Assembly: GCA_013364255.1 (NCBI GenBank)
Contig: CP054936.1
Span: forward strand, 7,706,353 to 7,770,352
Direction: 5' to 3'
Length of the DNA stretch: 64,000 nucleotides
Origin: Streptomyces seoulensis
Lineage (GTDB): Bacteria; Actinomycetota; Actinomycetes; Streptomycetales; Streptomycetaceae
In this document: piece by piece, positions 9,001 to 22,356 of the stretch
Layout: each line of letters opens with the position of its first letter
Numbering within the stretch: position 1 is the first letter of the stretch
Made by a program: the position numbers and the translations under genes
Notes under the pieces: model-generated
The model's input: only the letters and a program-made list of their open reading frames with translations
Databases searched by the model: none
Told to the model about the DNA's origin: nothing

Positions 9001-11427
9001 ACGGCCTGGCCGCCGCCCGGCGCCACCGAGACCGACCTGACCGGCGCCTACGACCGCCTCACCGAGCTGGGCTACGCCTACGGCCCCGCCTTCCGCAACC
9101 TGCGCCGACTGTGGACCGACGGTGACGACCTCCTCGCCGAGGTGGCGCTCGACGCCGAACAGCGCGCCCAGGCACACCGGTTCACCCTCCACCCCGCCCT
9201 GCTCGACGCCGCCCTGCACACCCTGCTGCCCGGCGTCGCGCGGCCGGACGGCCCGCCGCTGCTGCCGTTCGCCTTCTCCGGCGCGACCGTCCGCGCCACC
9301 GGTGCCGACACCCTGCGGGTACGGCTCACCCGCGGCGGCGCCGACTCGGCCCCGGTGGTCTCCCTGACCGTCGCCGACGGCGCCGGCGCCCCGCTCGCCA
9401 CGATCGAGGAACTGGCCCTGCGGCCCCTGGACGCCGACGCCCTGACCGCGGCCACCTCGCGGAACGACGGGCTCCTGCGCCTCGACTGGAGCCCACTGCC
9501 GCTGCCCGCGGCGGACCCGGCTGACCCGGCGACCCCGGCGAACCCGGCGGGCGGCGACTGGGCCCTGCTCGGCGCCCCGGACCAGGCCGCGTTCGCCCCG
9601 GAGGGCCGGCCGCCCACCGCCTACGCCGACACCGCCGCGCTGCGCCGCGCGCTGGACGAGGGCGCGCCCGTCCCGTCCGTCCTGCTCGTGCCGTACCTCG
9701 GTGACGCCGACACGGCCGACCCGCTGCCGCTGCGGGCGCGCACCGCGCTGCGGGCCGCGCTCGCGGACGTCCAGGACTGGCTGGCCGACGACCGGCTCGC
9801 CGACACCCGCCTGGTGGCCGTCACCCGGCACGCCGTCGCCACCGCACCCGACGAGGACGTCACCGACCTGGTGCACGCCCCGGTGTGGGGGCTGCTGCGC
9901 TCGGCCCAGTCCGAACACCCCGGCCGCCTCCAGCTGATCGACACCGACGACCCTGCCCGCCTCGCCGCCGTCCTGCCCGCCCTGATCGCCGCGGGCGAGC
10001 CGCAGAGCGCGCTGCGGGACGACACCCTCCGCGTACCCCGCCTCGCCCGCGTCCGGCCGTCCGCCGGACCGGCCGCCCCCGGCTGGGGCGACGGCGCGGT
10101 GCTGATCACCGGGGCCACCGGCACGCTGGGCGCGGTCCTGGCCCGGCACCTGGTGGCCGAGCACGGGGTGCGGGACCTGGTGCTGGTGAGCCGGCGCGGT
10201 GCGGCGGCGCCGGGCGCCGCCGCGCTGTCCGCTGAACTGGCCGCCGCGGGCGCGTTTGTGACCGTGGAGGCGTGCGACGTGGCGGACCGGGAGCAGGTGG
10301 CCGCGCTGGTCGGCCGGGTCGGGCAGCGGCTGTCGGCGGTGGTGCACACCGCGGGCGTGCTCGACGACGCGACGGTGGAGTCGCTGACGCCGGAGCGGCT
10401 GGAGGCGGTGCTGCGGCCCAAGGCGGACGCCGCCTGGCACCTGCACGACCTCACCCGCGACCTCGGTCTGACCGCGTTCGTGCTGTACTCCTCCGTCGCG
10501 GGCCTGCTCGGCACGGCCGGCCAGGGCAACTACGCCGCCGGAAACACCTTCCTCGACGCGCTCGCCGCCCACCGCCGCGCCCACGGCCTGCCCGCGCTCT
10601 CCCTGGCCTGGGGCCTGTGGGACCAGTCCAGCACCATCACCGGGCACCTCGCCGACACCGATCTGCGCCGCCTGGCCCGCTCCGGACTGCTGCCGCTGAC
10701 CACCGACGACGCCCTGGCCCTCCTCGACGCCGCGCCCGCGACCGGGGAGAGCGTCCTCGCCGTCACCCGGCTCGACCTGCGCGCCCTGCGCGACCAGAAC
10801 CGCGACCAGAACCGCGACCAGAGCGGCGACCAGGTCCCGGCCGTACTGCGCGGCCTGGTCCGCACCCCCGCCCGCAGGCCCCGGGCCGACACCGGCACCG
10901 CCGCCGACCGCGGCCCGTCGCTGGTCGAACGGCTCGCGCCGCTGTCCGCCGCGGAACGCGACCGGCTCCTCACCGATCTGGTACGCGCCCGGATCTCCGC
11001 CGTGCTCGGCCACAGCGACCCCGGCGCGGTCGACGCCGAACGCTCGGTCCAGGAACTGGGCTTCGACTCGCTCACCGCCGTGGAACTGCGCAACCAGCTC
11101 GCGAAGGAGACCGGACTGCGCCTGCCCACCACCCTCGTCTACGACCACCCCACCCCGAGAGCCGTCGCCGCCCACCTGGCCGGACAGCTCACCGTCGAGG
11201 AGACCACCCCCGACGCACCCGTCCTCGCCGAACTGTCCCGGCTGCACACCCTCATCGAGGCCGCGGCGGGCGACCGCGACGCCCACGGCCGCATCACCGA
11301 GCGGCTGCGCGCACTGCTCGCCACCGCCGACGCGGCGGCCGGCGGCGCCGCCGCGGACACCCGGGGCGGCGACCTGGACTCGGCCACCGACGAGGAACTG
11401 TTCGCGCTCGTCGACGACCTCGACTGA
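1..11427 (+). CDS. Modular type I polyketide synthase, 5'-partial: ACP + two KS-AT-DH-KR-ACP modules
   Basis: The reading frame is open from base 1, so the gene starts left of the window (3808 codons seen). Approximate domains in nt: post-AT linker 1-110 (LPTYPFQRERHW), ACP 205-430 (Ser in GFDSL at 307-309); module 1 KS 481-1740 (TACSSS, Cys codon 994-996), AT 2113-2990, DH 3190-4080, KR 4690-5250, ACP 5520-5750; module 2 KS 5824-7090, AT 7465-8340, DH 8570-9440, KR 10085-10640, ACP 10960-11180, C-terminal docking segment to the stop. Both ATs have GHSIGE and HAFH, which in this family indicate malonyl-CoA. Both DHs keep HxxxGxxxxP and a DxxxH motif. Both KRs keep the Ser/Tyr/Asn catalytic set and an LDD motif (B-type), so each module should add an enoyl unit. 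The first ACP may belong to a loading module, but its KS is outside the window. Confidence 0.95.
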   Translation, partial: ARGADVDWAAIHAGAGGRRVALPTYPFQRERHWIGGTARAAALPEPVGPAVAQPRPGRPQARRVPAGAGATALVLDRIAAVLEYPEGRRVEIHSTFKDLGFDSLMSVELRDALSTATGLPLPGGLLFDHPTPAALVAHLDTLLAGDGPQDDDLAPAPDADEPIAIVGMACRYPGGIGSPEDLWRLVAEGGDAVSGFPTDRGWEYGPHDEDSSADGRGSVREGGFLHDAPLFDHEFFGISPREALAMDPQQRLLLETAWEAVERAGLDAAALKGSRTGVFVGATALEYGPRMHEAQDAVEGHVLTGTTPSVLSGRIAYHLGLIGPAVTVDTACSSSLVALHLAIRSLRSGETTLALAGGATVMSSPGMFAEFSRQRGLAPDGRIKAFAAGADGTSWAEGVGLLVVERLSDALRNGHRVWAVVRGSAVNQDGASNGLTAPNGPSQERVIRQALADAGLDAADVDVVEAHGTGTRLGDPIEAQALLATYGQDRERPLYLGSLKSNIGHAQAAAGVGGVIKMVQAMHHGVLPRTLHVDEPSPHVDWSAGAVELLTEEREWARADRPRRAGVSSFGISGTNAHVIVEEPTPEPSPLRTPAPEADTAGEEPAPGTASPRRAPAASVGPWLLSAHSPEALAAQAARLRAFADASDVASADIGWSLAATRTALSERAVVTGSTPEDLLTALDALAAGDPAPSVVTGSAAGAGRTAFLFTGQGAQRLGMGRELYAASEVFAAALDEVCAALDAHLEHPLRDVVFAAEDSPLAELLHRTAYTQPALFAVGTALSRLAQHHGLVPDLLAGHSIGEITAAHLAGVLTLPDAARLVAARGRLMQTARDGGAMAAIEAEESELAAELVALDGRVALAAVNGPASVVVSGDDDAVRELVDRWREKGRRTRVLQVSHAFHSPHMDDVLDEFRSVVGELTLHAPRVPLVSTVTGDLATAEELTSPGYWAEQIRRPVRFLDAVRTLARQGATVFVEAGPDPVLSALTRSALGDTATAVPLLRAGHPEPETLTGALARAWAHGAPLDGASFHPGGRPADLPTYPFQRSRFWLAPEAPANARAQGLDPAGHPLLHTVVDLAGREDLLLTGRFSTDSHPWLADHAIGGTVLAPATAFLELALAAAGHAGLDRVGELTLQAPLVLTEHTPVRVQVAVGAPEPSGERTFTVHARPENAADPTEWTRHASGVLGGAPAAPDAETAVPAAWPPADATAEPLDGVYDRLSDLGYAYGPAFQGLTALWRAGDDLYAEVALPEDQHAAAGRFGLHPALFDALLHPVVLHAGEGREADAIRLPFAWTGTRLHATGATALRVRLTATGADGYALTAVDPAGRPVLSLEALSLRPITADRLASAARRPDTPYDVVWTPVAAPPPAAVRIAEATDGGELPQADVVLVRPDRLTTTDPRATTDSEATTDPRATTGPQATTEPKATNGPQDAALPAAAHGTAAAFLHLLQRFLADPRLEESRLLVVTRGAVAAVPGEDVPSLAAAPVWGLARSAQSEHPGRIVLLDSDTDLPSGDTTWPAVALAADEPQLALRAGALSAPRLVRAEPGTAVPQRPFGDGAVLVTGGTGGLGALFARHLVAEHGVRDLVLVSRRGAAAPGAAALSAELAAAGAFVTVEACDVADREQVAALVGRVGQRLSAVVHTAGVLDDATVESLTPERLEAVLRPKADAAWHLHDLTRDLGLTAFVAFSSVSGLLGTAGQGNYAAGNTFLDALAAHRRAHGLPALSLAWGLWDATHGMGAGLTEADLARWARAGLPPLRPEQGLALFDAALAGDHALRVPAAVDLSALRAAGAEPAALLRGLVRARTRRTAAAAAPGDGGDWAARTAALPADQRRETVLDLVRGTVAGVLGHTDPHRLDPRRALKEIGLDSLAAVELRNRLTTATGMRLPATVVFDHPSTQALADLLVNRLPGTSATATPAMRRPARAAADFAEPIAIVGMACRFPGGVASPDDLWRLVADGADGVSAFPDNRGWDLDALYDPDPERTGASYVRHGGFLHDADLFDREFFGISPREATAMDPQHRLLLETAWESIESAGIDPTALHGSATGVFVGAMYDDYVSRLPASPEEYEGFLLAGNLSSVVSGRLSYTYGFEGPAVTVDTACSSSLVALHLAANALRNGECDLALAGGVTVMAGPHVFVEFSRQRGLAPDGRIKSFAAGADGTSWSEGVGLLVVERLSDALRNGHRVWAVVRGSAVNQDGASNGLTAPNGPSQERVIRQALADAGLVAADVDVVEAHGTGTRLGDPIEAQALLATYGQDRERPLYLGSLKSNIGHAQAAAGVGGVIKMVQAMRHGTMPRTLHVDEPSPHVDWSAGAVELLTEEREWARTDRPRRAGVSSFGISGTNAHVIVEEPTPEPGPVLTPAPILTPAPELTRKPGAPGNAPTPGRLPAVGAPWLLSARGEQALAAQAERLLAHLDRHPDAALVDVGHALAARTRHDERAYVVAADRAELLDGLRVLARGETGPTALRAPAGQPGRTAFLLTGQGSQRLGMGRELYAASPVFAAALDEVCAHLDRELVRPLKQVLFAPEDSADSALLDQTVFTQAALFAVETALFRLAEHHGLTPDYLLGHSIGEVTAAHLAGVLSLPDAAVLVAERGRLMQAAREGGAMAAVEATEQDVRDALAPYGDRVAVAAVNAPRSTVVSGDADAVDELAALFRGRGARTRRLPVSHAFHSPHMDEVLDEFRVVAADLTYHAPRIPVVSNVTGEFATTEELASPDYWVRHIRGTVRFLDGVRLLERHGVTEWLELGPDAVLTALVQASLDGGGGAVAAALRRGRPEGRTFTSALGLLAARGVALRWDALFPGARPAELPAYPFQRQRYWLAAPATVADAAGFGLGAVGHPLLGAEVSLAERDERVLTGRLSPHTHPWLADHAVAGRVLVPGTGLLEIALAAGERTGARTVDDLTLTAPLTVPAHGGVRVQVTVGAADADGVRPLRIHSRPEQDAAGHEDGDENEGDWTLHAHGALRPDTAPTAAGPAAALTAWPPPGATETDLTGAYDRLTELGYAYGPAFRNLRRLWTDGDDLLAEVALDAEQRAQAHRFTLHPALLDAALHTLLPGVARPDGPPLLPFAFSGATVRATGADTLRVRLTRGGADSAPVVSLTVADGAGAPLATIEELALRPLDADALTAATSRNDGLLRLDWSPLPLPAADPADPATPANPAGGDWALLGAPDQAAFAPEGRPPTAYADTAALRRALDEGAPVPSVLLVPYLGDADTADPLPLRARTALRAALADVQDWLADDRLADTRLVAVTRHAVATAPDEDVTDLVHAPVWGLLRSAQSEHPGRLQLIDTDDPARLAAVLPALIAAGEPQSALRDDTLRVPRLARVRPSAGPAAPGWGDGAVLITGATGTLGAVLARHLVAEHGVRDLVLVSRRGAAAPGAAALSAELAAAGAFVTVEACDVADREQVAALVGRVGQRLSAVVHTAGVLDDATVESLTPERLEAVLRPKADAAWHLHDLTRDLGLTAFVLYSSVAGLLGTAGQGNYAAGNTFLDALAAHRRAHGLPALSLAWGLWDQSSTITGHLADTDLRRLARSGLLPLTTDDALALLDAAPATGESVLAVTRLDLRALRDQNRDQNRDQSGDQVPAVLRGLVRTPARRPRADTGTAADRGPSLVERLAPLSAAERDRLLTDLVRARISAVLGHSDPGAVDAERSVQELGFDSLTAVELRNQLAKETGLRLPTTLVYDHPTPRAVAAHLAGQLTVEETTPDAPVLAELSRLHTLIEAAAGDRDAHGRITERLRALLATADAAAGGAAADTRGGDLDSATDEELFALVDDLD
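1190..1735 (+). repeat. KS-encoding repeat, copy 1 of 4
   Basis: The second half of the KS (VERLSDALRNGHRV through the HGTGT and KSNIGH motifs) is almost identical at the DNA level in all four modules: about 1190-1735, 6530-7085, 12310-12830 and 15515-15800. The shared stretch uses T- and G-ending codons that differ from the C-rich codons around it. This suggests recent homogenisation by recombination between modules. Confidence 0.8.
4204..4311 (+). repeat. Six 18-bp tandem repeats in a PKS linker
   Basis: Six in-frame 18-bp units encode hexapeptides of the type TTDPRA, TTDSEA, TTGPQA, TTEPKA and TNGPQD. They lie in the N-terminal structural part of the module 1 reductive region, between DH and the KR Rossmann motif. 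The matching place in module 2 has no such array. It looks like a replication-slippage expansion in a tolerant linker. Confidence 0.85.
4741..5223 (+). repeat. KR-encoding repeat, copy 1 (pairs with 10141-10623)
   Basis: Bases 4741-5040 match 10141-10440 with a single difference seen (tcactg versus tcgctg near 4983/10383), and 5101-5223 match 10501-10623 exactly. The 60-bp block between (5041-5100) is partly diverged. Both pairs are offset by exactly 5400 bp, one module length. This is a recent gene-conversion or duplication tract. Confidence 0.9.
10141..10623 (+). repeat. KR-encoding repeat, copy 2 (pairs with 4741-5223)
   Basis: This is the second copy of the KR tract. It covers the NADPH-binding half and, after a partly diverged 60-bp block, the NYAAGNTFLDAL catalytic segment and the LAWGLWD end of the KR. 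The upstream KR sequence (GATGTLG here, GGTGGLG in module 1) is diverged, so exchange covered only part of the domain. Confidence 0.9.
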
Positions 11428-11478
11428 CCGACCGCACCCGCACCGAAACCCCCCTCACTACACAGGAGTTGACAGACC

Positions 11479-14400
11479 ATGGCGGGCGAGGACAAGCTCC
11501 GCGACTATCTCAAGAAGGCCGTCGCCGACGCCCGCGAGGCGCGCAGGCAACTGCGGGAGACCGAGGACCGGCGCCACGAACCGATCGCGATCGTCGGCAT
11601 GGCCTGCCGCTACCCCGGCGGGGTCACCTCCCCGGAGGAGCTGTGGCGGCTGGTCGCCGAGGGCACGGACGCCGTGTCCGCGTTCCCGGACAACCGCGGC
11701 TGGGACCTGGACGCGCTGTACGACCCCGACCCCGAGCGCACCGGCGCCTCGTACACCCGCGAGGGCGGCTTCCTGCACGACGCCGACCGGTTCGAACCGG
11801 AGTTCTTCGGCCTCTCGCCGCGCGAGGCCGACGCGGTCGACCCGCAGCAACGCCTGCTGCTGGAGACCGCCTGGGAGACCTTCGAGTCCGCCGCACTCGA
11901 CCCCACCGCACTGCGCGGCTCCCGCACCGGCGTGTTCACCGGCCTCATGTACAGCGACTACGGCTCCCGGCCGCACCTGCCCCCGGACGACACCGAGGGC
12001 TACCTGTTCAGCGGCAGCGCGGGCAGCATCGCGGCCGGCCGGCTGTCGTACACCTACGGCTTCGAGGGGCCCGCCGTCTCCGTCGACACCGCCTGCTCCT
12101 CGTCCCTGGTCGCCCTGCACCTCGCCGCGAACGCCCTGCGCAACGGCGAGTGCGATCTCGCCCTGGCCGGCGGGGCCACGGTGATGTCCACACCGGTCGC
12201 CTTCGTCGAGTTCTCCCGGCTGCGGGGCCTCGCCCCCGACGGACGCTGCAAGTCCTTCGGCGCCGGCGCGGACGGCGTCGGCTGGGCGGAGGGCGTCGGA
12301 CTGCTCCTCGTGGAGCGGTTGTCGGACGCGCTGCGCAATGGCCATCGGGTGCTGGCGGTGGTGCGGGGCAGTGCGGTGAATCAGGACGGGGCGAGCAACG
12401 GTCTGACGGCGCCGAACGGTCCGTCGCAGGAGCGGGTGATCCGGCAGGCGTTGGCTGATGCCCGGTTGTCGGCGGCGGACGTGGACGTGGTGGAGGCGCA
12501 CGGTACGGGGACCCGGCTGGGGGATCCGATCGAGGCGCAGGCGCTGCTGGCGACGTACGGACAGGACCGCGAACGGCCGCTGTACCTGGGGTCGTTGAAG
12601 TCGAACATCGGGCATGCGCAGGCTGCTGCCGGTGTGGGCGGCGTCATCAAGATGGTGCAGGCCATGCACCACGGCGTCCTGCCCCGCACCCTGCACGTGG
12701 ACGAGCCGTCGCCGCACGTGGACTGGTCGGCCGGTGCGGTGGAGCTGCTGACCGAGGAACGGGAGTGGGCGCGTACCGACCGGCCGCGCCGGGCCGGGGT
12801 GTCCTCGTTCGGCTTCGGCGGCACCAACGCCCACGTCATCGTCGAGGAAGCCCCCGCCACGCCGGACGACGAGTCCGCTCGGGAACCCGCCGCCGTGCCC
12901 GTCCTGCCCTGGGTACTGTCCGGCCGCACCCCCCAAGGGCTCCAGGCCCAGGCCGAACGGCTGCTCGCGCACGTCGAGCGGCACCCCGGCCTCCGCCCCC
13001 TCGACATCGCCTACACCCTCGCCACCGGCCGCGCTGCCCTCACACACCGCGCCGTGACCGTCGGCGCCGACCGTGACGGCCTCCTCGCCGGGCTCCGCGC
13101 CCTCGACACCCGCACGACCGCCGACGGCGCACTCGGTTTCGTGTTTTCGGGTCAGGGGTCGCAGTGGGTGGGGATGGGGCGGGAGTTGGCGTCGGTGTTT
13201 CCGGTGTTCGCTGGGGTGTTGGATGAGGTGTGTGGGGTGTTGGATCCGTTGGTGGGTGGGTCGTTGCGGGAGGTGATGTTCTCGGGTGGTGGGGGGTTGT
13301 TGGATCGGACGGGGTGGACGCAGCCGGCGTTGTTCGCGTTCGAGGTGGCGTTGTTCCGGTTGGTGGAGTCGTGGGGTGTGGTGCCGGGTGTGGTGGCGGG
13401 GCACTCGGTGGGGGAGTTGGTGGCGGCGTATGTGGCGGGTGTGTTGTCGTTGGGGGATGCGTGTCGGGTGGTGGCCGCGCGGGCGGGTTTGATGGAGGTG
13501 TTGCCTGCGGGGGGTGTGATGGTGGCGGTGGAGGCGGGGGAGGGTGAGGTGCTTCCGTTGTTGGTGGGTCCATGCGGAGTACTGGGTGCGTCAGGTGCGG
13601 GAGGGGGTGCGGTACGCGGACGCGGTCGGTGCGATGCGGGAGGCGGGTGTGAGCACCTTCCTGGAGATCGGCCCCGACGGCATCCTCACCGCACTCACCG
13701 CCCAGGCCGTGCCCGACCCGGACGCCGTCACCGCCCTCGCCTCCGTACGCGCCGGCCGGCCCGAGGCCGAGTCCGTCGTGCGCGCCCTGGGCGAACTGCA
13801 CGCCCGTGGCGTCCGAGTGGACTGGGAGGCGTACTTCGCCGGCTCCGGCGCCCGCCGCGTCCCCCTGCCGACCTACGCCTTCCAACGGCGTCGGCACTGG
13901 CTCGACCAGACCGCCCCGGCCGACGGCGACCAGGGCCGCACACCGGTCCCCCCGACCGCCCCGCGAGCCGAGCCGGCCGCCGAGTCCGCCGGCGCCGTAC
14001 CGCTGACCGAACGGCTCGCGGACCTCGCCGGGATCCAGCGCGAGACCTACGTCCTCCAGGCCGTCACCGCGCAGCTGCGACGTGTGCTCAAGCTGGCCGA
14101 CCCGACCGACATCGCACCGGTCAAGCCGTTCCAGGAACTCGGCCTCGACTCCCTGACCGGGGTCGAGCTGCGCAACCGGCTCGCGGCGGACACCGGTCTG
14201 AAGCTGCCCGCCACCGTGATCTTCGACCACCCCAGCCCGGCCGCGCTCACCGCCTACCTGCTCGACGCGGCGGCCCCCGCACCGGCCGACCCCGCCACCG
14301 CCGTCCGCACCCGCCTCGACGAACTGGAGACCTCGCTCGGCGCGCTGCCCGACCACGGCGACGCCCGCACCGAGGCCGCTACCCGGCTGCGCCGCCTCCT

Positions 14401-14539
14401 GGAGGACCTCACCGGGCAGACGGTGACCGCCGCCACCCCGGCCGCGGGCCCCGTGGACGCGCGGGAGCTGATCGAGGCCGCGTCCGCCGACGACATCTTC
14501 GACTTCATCGACACCCGGCTCGGCCGCGCGGCGGACTGA
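11479..14539 (+). pseudogene. Type I PKS module KS-AT-ACP, frameshifted by a 272-bp deletion in AT
   Basis: It starts with an N-terminal coiled-coil docking segment (EDKLRDYLKKAV), 51 bp after the previous PKS gene. KS is at 11578-12850 (TACSSS, HGTGT, KSNIGH intact) and AT begins at 13132 with GHSVGE. After 13570 the AT loses about 90 residues and the frame moves by two. The AT C-terminus, linker, ACP (GLDSL, about 14020-14260) and docking end continue in another frame to 14539. Against the near-identical AT of the next gene, exactly 16815-17086 is missing, including the substrate-reading HAFH motif. No KR or DH is encoded, so the ancestral module left a beta-keto group. As written the protein would run into nonsense after the AT N-terminus. 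It is either a real inactivating deletion or a mis-assembly of the two AT repeats. Confidence 0.88.
13132..13690 (+). repeat. AT-encoding repeat, deleted copy
   Basis: The AT tract is nearly identical to 16372-17206 but lacks the 272 bp equivalent to 16815-17086. The junction is between 13570 and 13571. Sequence right of the junction matches from 17087 onward. No clear microhomology is visible at the breakpoints. The tract uses many GTG, TTG and GGT codons, unlike the flanking PKS sequence. Confidence 0.9.
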
Positions 14540-14620
14540 CCCGGGTGTGCGGGCCGCCCCTCCCGGGCGCCCCGCACACCCACGTGTCCCGCCCGGAACT
14601 CGACGAGAGGCTCACTTCGC

Positions 14621-21409
<6,789 letters not shown>

Positions 21410-21415
21410 GCCCCT

Positions 21416-21451
21416 CGCGGGCCGCCGCCTCCCGGGAGACGGCGGCCCGCG
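21416..21451 (+). terminator. Hairpin terminator after the PKS genes
   Basis: An 11-bp GC stem pairs 21416-21426 (CGCGGGCCGCC) with 21441-21451, with an inner ctcccgggag palindrome. It starts 7 bp after the PKS stop codon. There is no T-run, as is common in Streptomyces. Confidence 0.75.
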
Positions 21452-21777
21452 TCCCGACCGGAGGACGTCCGTGCCCGGGGCGAACCCCGGCAGACCCGGT
21501 CCCGCGCTTTCAGACCGGTGTGCACTCGCGCGAGCGCCCGCGGTGAAAAGGATTTCCGGGGCGGTGCGCGGTAATTCGGCGGGCGACCGGCGGGAATCGC
21601 ACGGTCACTCGCCGGTAATCGTCCGGTAATCGCTGGGGAACCGCATGGGAATCGCCGCCGGTCCCGGCCGGAAAAAGGAGGCAATGGGTGCGATCACCGC
21701 GTGTCCGGGCCCCGGGCGGTCCAAGGGGGAAAAGGTGCGGGAAACGGCGCGGAAATCCCCCTCGAACGCCCGGCGCC
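21452..21777. other. Intergenic region between PKS end and HxlR gene end
   Basis: Apart from the 11-bp array, this stretch holds a strong ribosome-binding-like sequence (aaaaaggaggca) before ATG 21684. The ORF from that ATG runs to 21866 and overlaps the HxlR gene antisense. It has no recognisable protein features, so I do not call it a gene. It might be the remnant of a gene cut off by insertion of the HxlR/MFS pair. Confidence 0.5.
21570..21657. promoter_or_regulatory. Eight tandem 11-bp units, candidate SARP-type binding array
   Basis: The 88 bp divide exactly into eight 11-mers: ggtaattcggc, gggcgaccggc, gggaatcgcac, ggtcactcgcc, ggtaatcgtcc, ggtaatcgctg, gggaaccgcat, gggaatcgccg. The shared core is GG(T/G)AA(T/C)CG plus three variable bases, so the core recurs once per helical turn on one face. 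SARP regulators are known to bind heptamer direct repeats with 11-bp spacing, usually two or three copies. The array lies between the ends of two convergent genes, not in an ordinary promoter. It is followed by aaaaaggaggca and an ATG at 21684, whose short ORF runs antisense to the HxlR gene. The repeat is read directly; the function is inferred. Confidence 0.7.
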
Positions 21778-22152
21778 TCACGCCGGCTCGGCCTGGTCCG
21801 CGGCCCGCCGGTCGTAGTCGGCGCGGGCCGTGGCGATCTCGCTCTGGTGCTCCTCGGTCCAGATGACGAGGCTGCGGATCGTGTCGTGCAGCGTCGCCCC
21901 CAGCGGCGTCAACTCGTACTCCACCCGCGGCGGCACCACCGGGTGCACCGTGCGTTTGACCAGGCCATCGCGTTCCAGCTGACGCAGTGTGACGGTCAGC
22001 ATGCGCTGGCTGATGCCCTCGATCAGCCGGCGCAGCTCGCTGAAGCGCAGCACCCGGCGGTCCAGCAGCGCTATCACCAGCAGGGACCACTTGTCCGCCA
22101 CCCGGTCCAGGATCTGCCGCACCTCACAGCCCTGACGGGTGTCCCACTGCAT
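21778..22152 (-). CDS. HxlR-family winged-helix regulator
   Basis: About 124 residues from ATG 22152. The core shows the HxlR pattern: an N-terminal Cys (QGCEVRQ), then ILDRVADKWSLLVIALL, a recognition helix around SELRRLIEGISQRMLTVTLRQLERDGLV, and the wing YELTPLGATLHD. HxlR proteins are small dimeric DNA-binding proteins; several sense quinones, aldehydes or oxidants through the N-terminal Cys. The frame is open further upstream to ATG 22218. I prefer 22152 because 22180-22210 is a 31-bp element also found non-coding upstream of the PPOX gene, so it is probably promoter rather than coding. The ribosome-binding site is weak for either start. The gene is divergent from the MFS exporter and may control it and the PPOX gene. 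Confidence 0.88.
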   Translation of the reverse strand: MQWDTRQGCEVRQILDRVADKWSLLVIALLDRRVLRFSELRRLIEGISQRMLTVTLRQLERDGLVKRTVHPVVPPRVEYELTPLGATLHDTIRSLVIWTEEHQSEIATARADYDRRAADQAEPA

Positions 22153-22179
22153 CACCTCGTAATCGTCGGTACCCGTGCA

Positions 22180-22210
22180 GTGAGTCGGTGACTTCAAAGT
22201 GCCTTCTTCC
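22180..22210. promoter_or_regulatory. 31-bp shared element, copy 1 (HxlR/MFS divergent promoter)
   Basis: This 31-bp element begins gtgagtcggtgactt and ends tgccttcttcc. It matches 26797-26827 with one mismatch. It contains the dyads AGTC-N3-GACT and ACTT-N2-AAGT. It lies 28 bp upstream of the preferred HxlR start. An HxlR operator is the simplest explanation. Confidence 0.72.
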
Positions 22211-22289
22211 ATAGTCATCGAGCCTGCCCGATGATGCCTGTGGTTACAAGTGGGAACCGCCTACGACTCCTCGCGAACGCTTCGCCTGC

Positions 22290-22304
22290 GAGTCGGTGAC
22301 TTCA
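22290..22304. promoter_or_regulatory. Partial copy of the shared element upstream of the MFS gene
   Basis: GAGTCGGTGACTTCA recurs here, 53 bp before the MFS start codon, with the AGTC-N3-GACT dyad intact but without the right half of the 31-bp element. The HxlR/MFS intergenic region thus has two sites, one near each gene. Confidence 0.65.
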
Positions 22305-22356
22305 GCGGTCGCCCCGATTCCGCCACCCATTTTTTCCTCAGCAAGGAGTCAATTCC

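Noticed and set aside
7540..11286. Open frame of 1248 codons on the minus strand opposite module 2
   Set aside because: Shadow frame; the plus strand has full KS-AT-DH-KR-ACP domains over the same bases.
21684..21866. Small plus-strand gene after the 11-bp array
   Set aside because: The ribosome-binding sequence is strong, but the product is Arg/Pro/Gly-rich without features and most of it is antisense to the HxlR gene. Kept only as a possible remnant.
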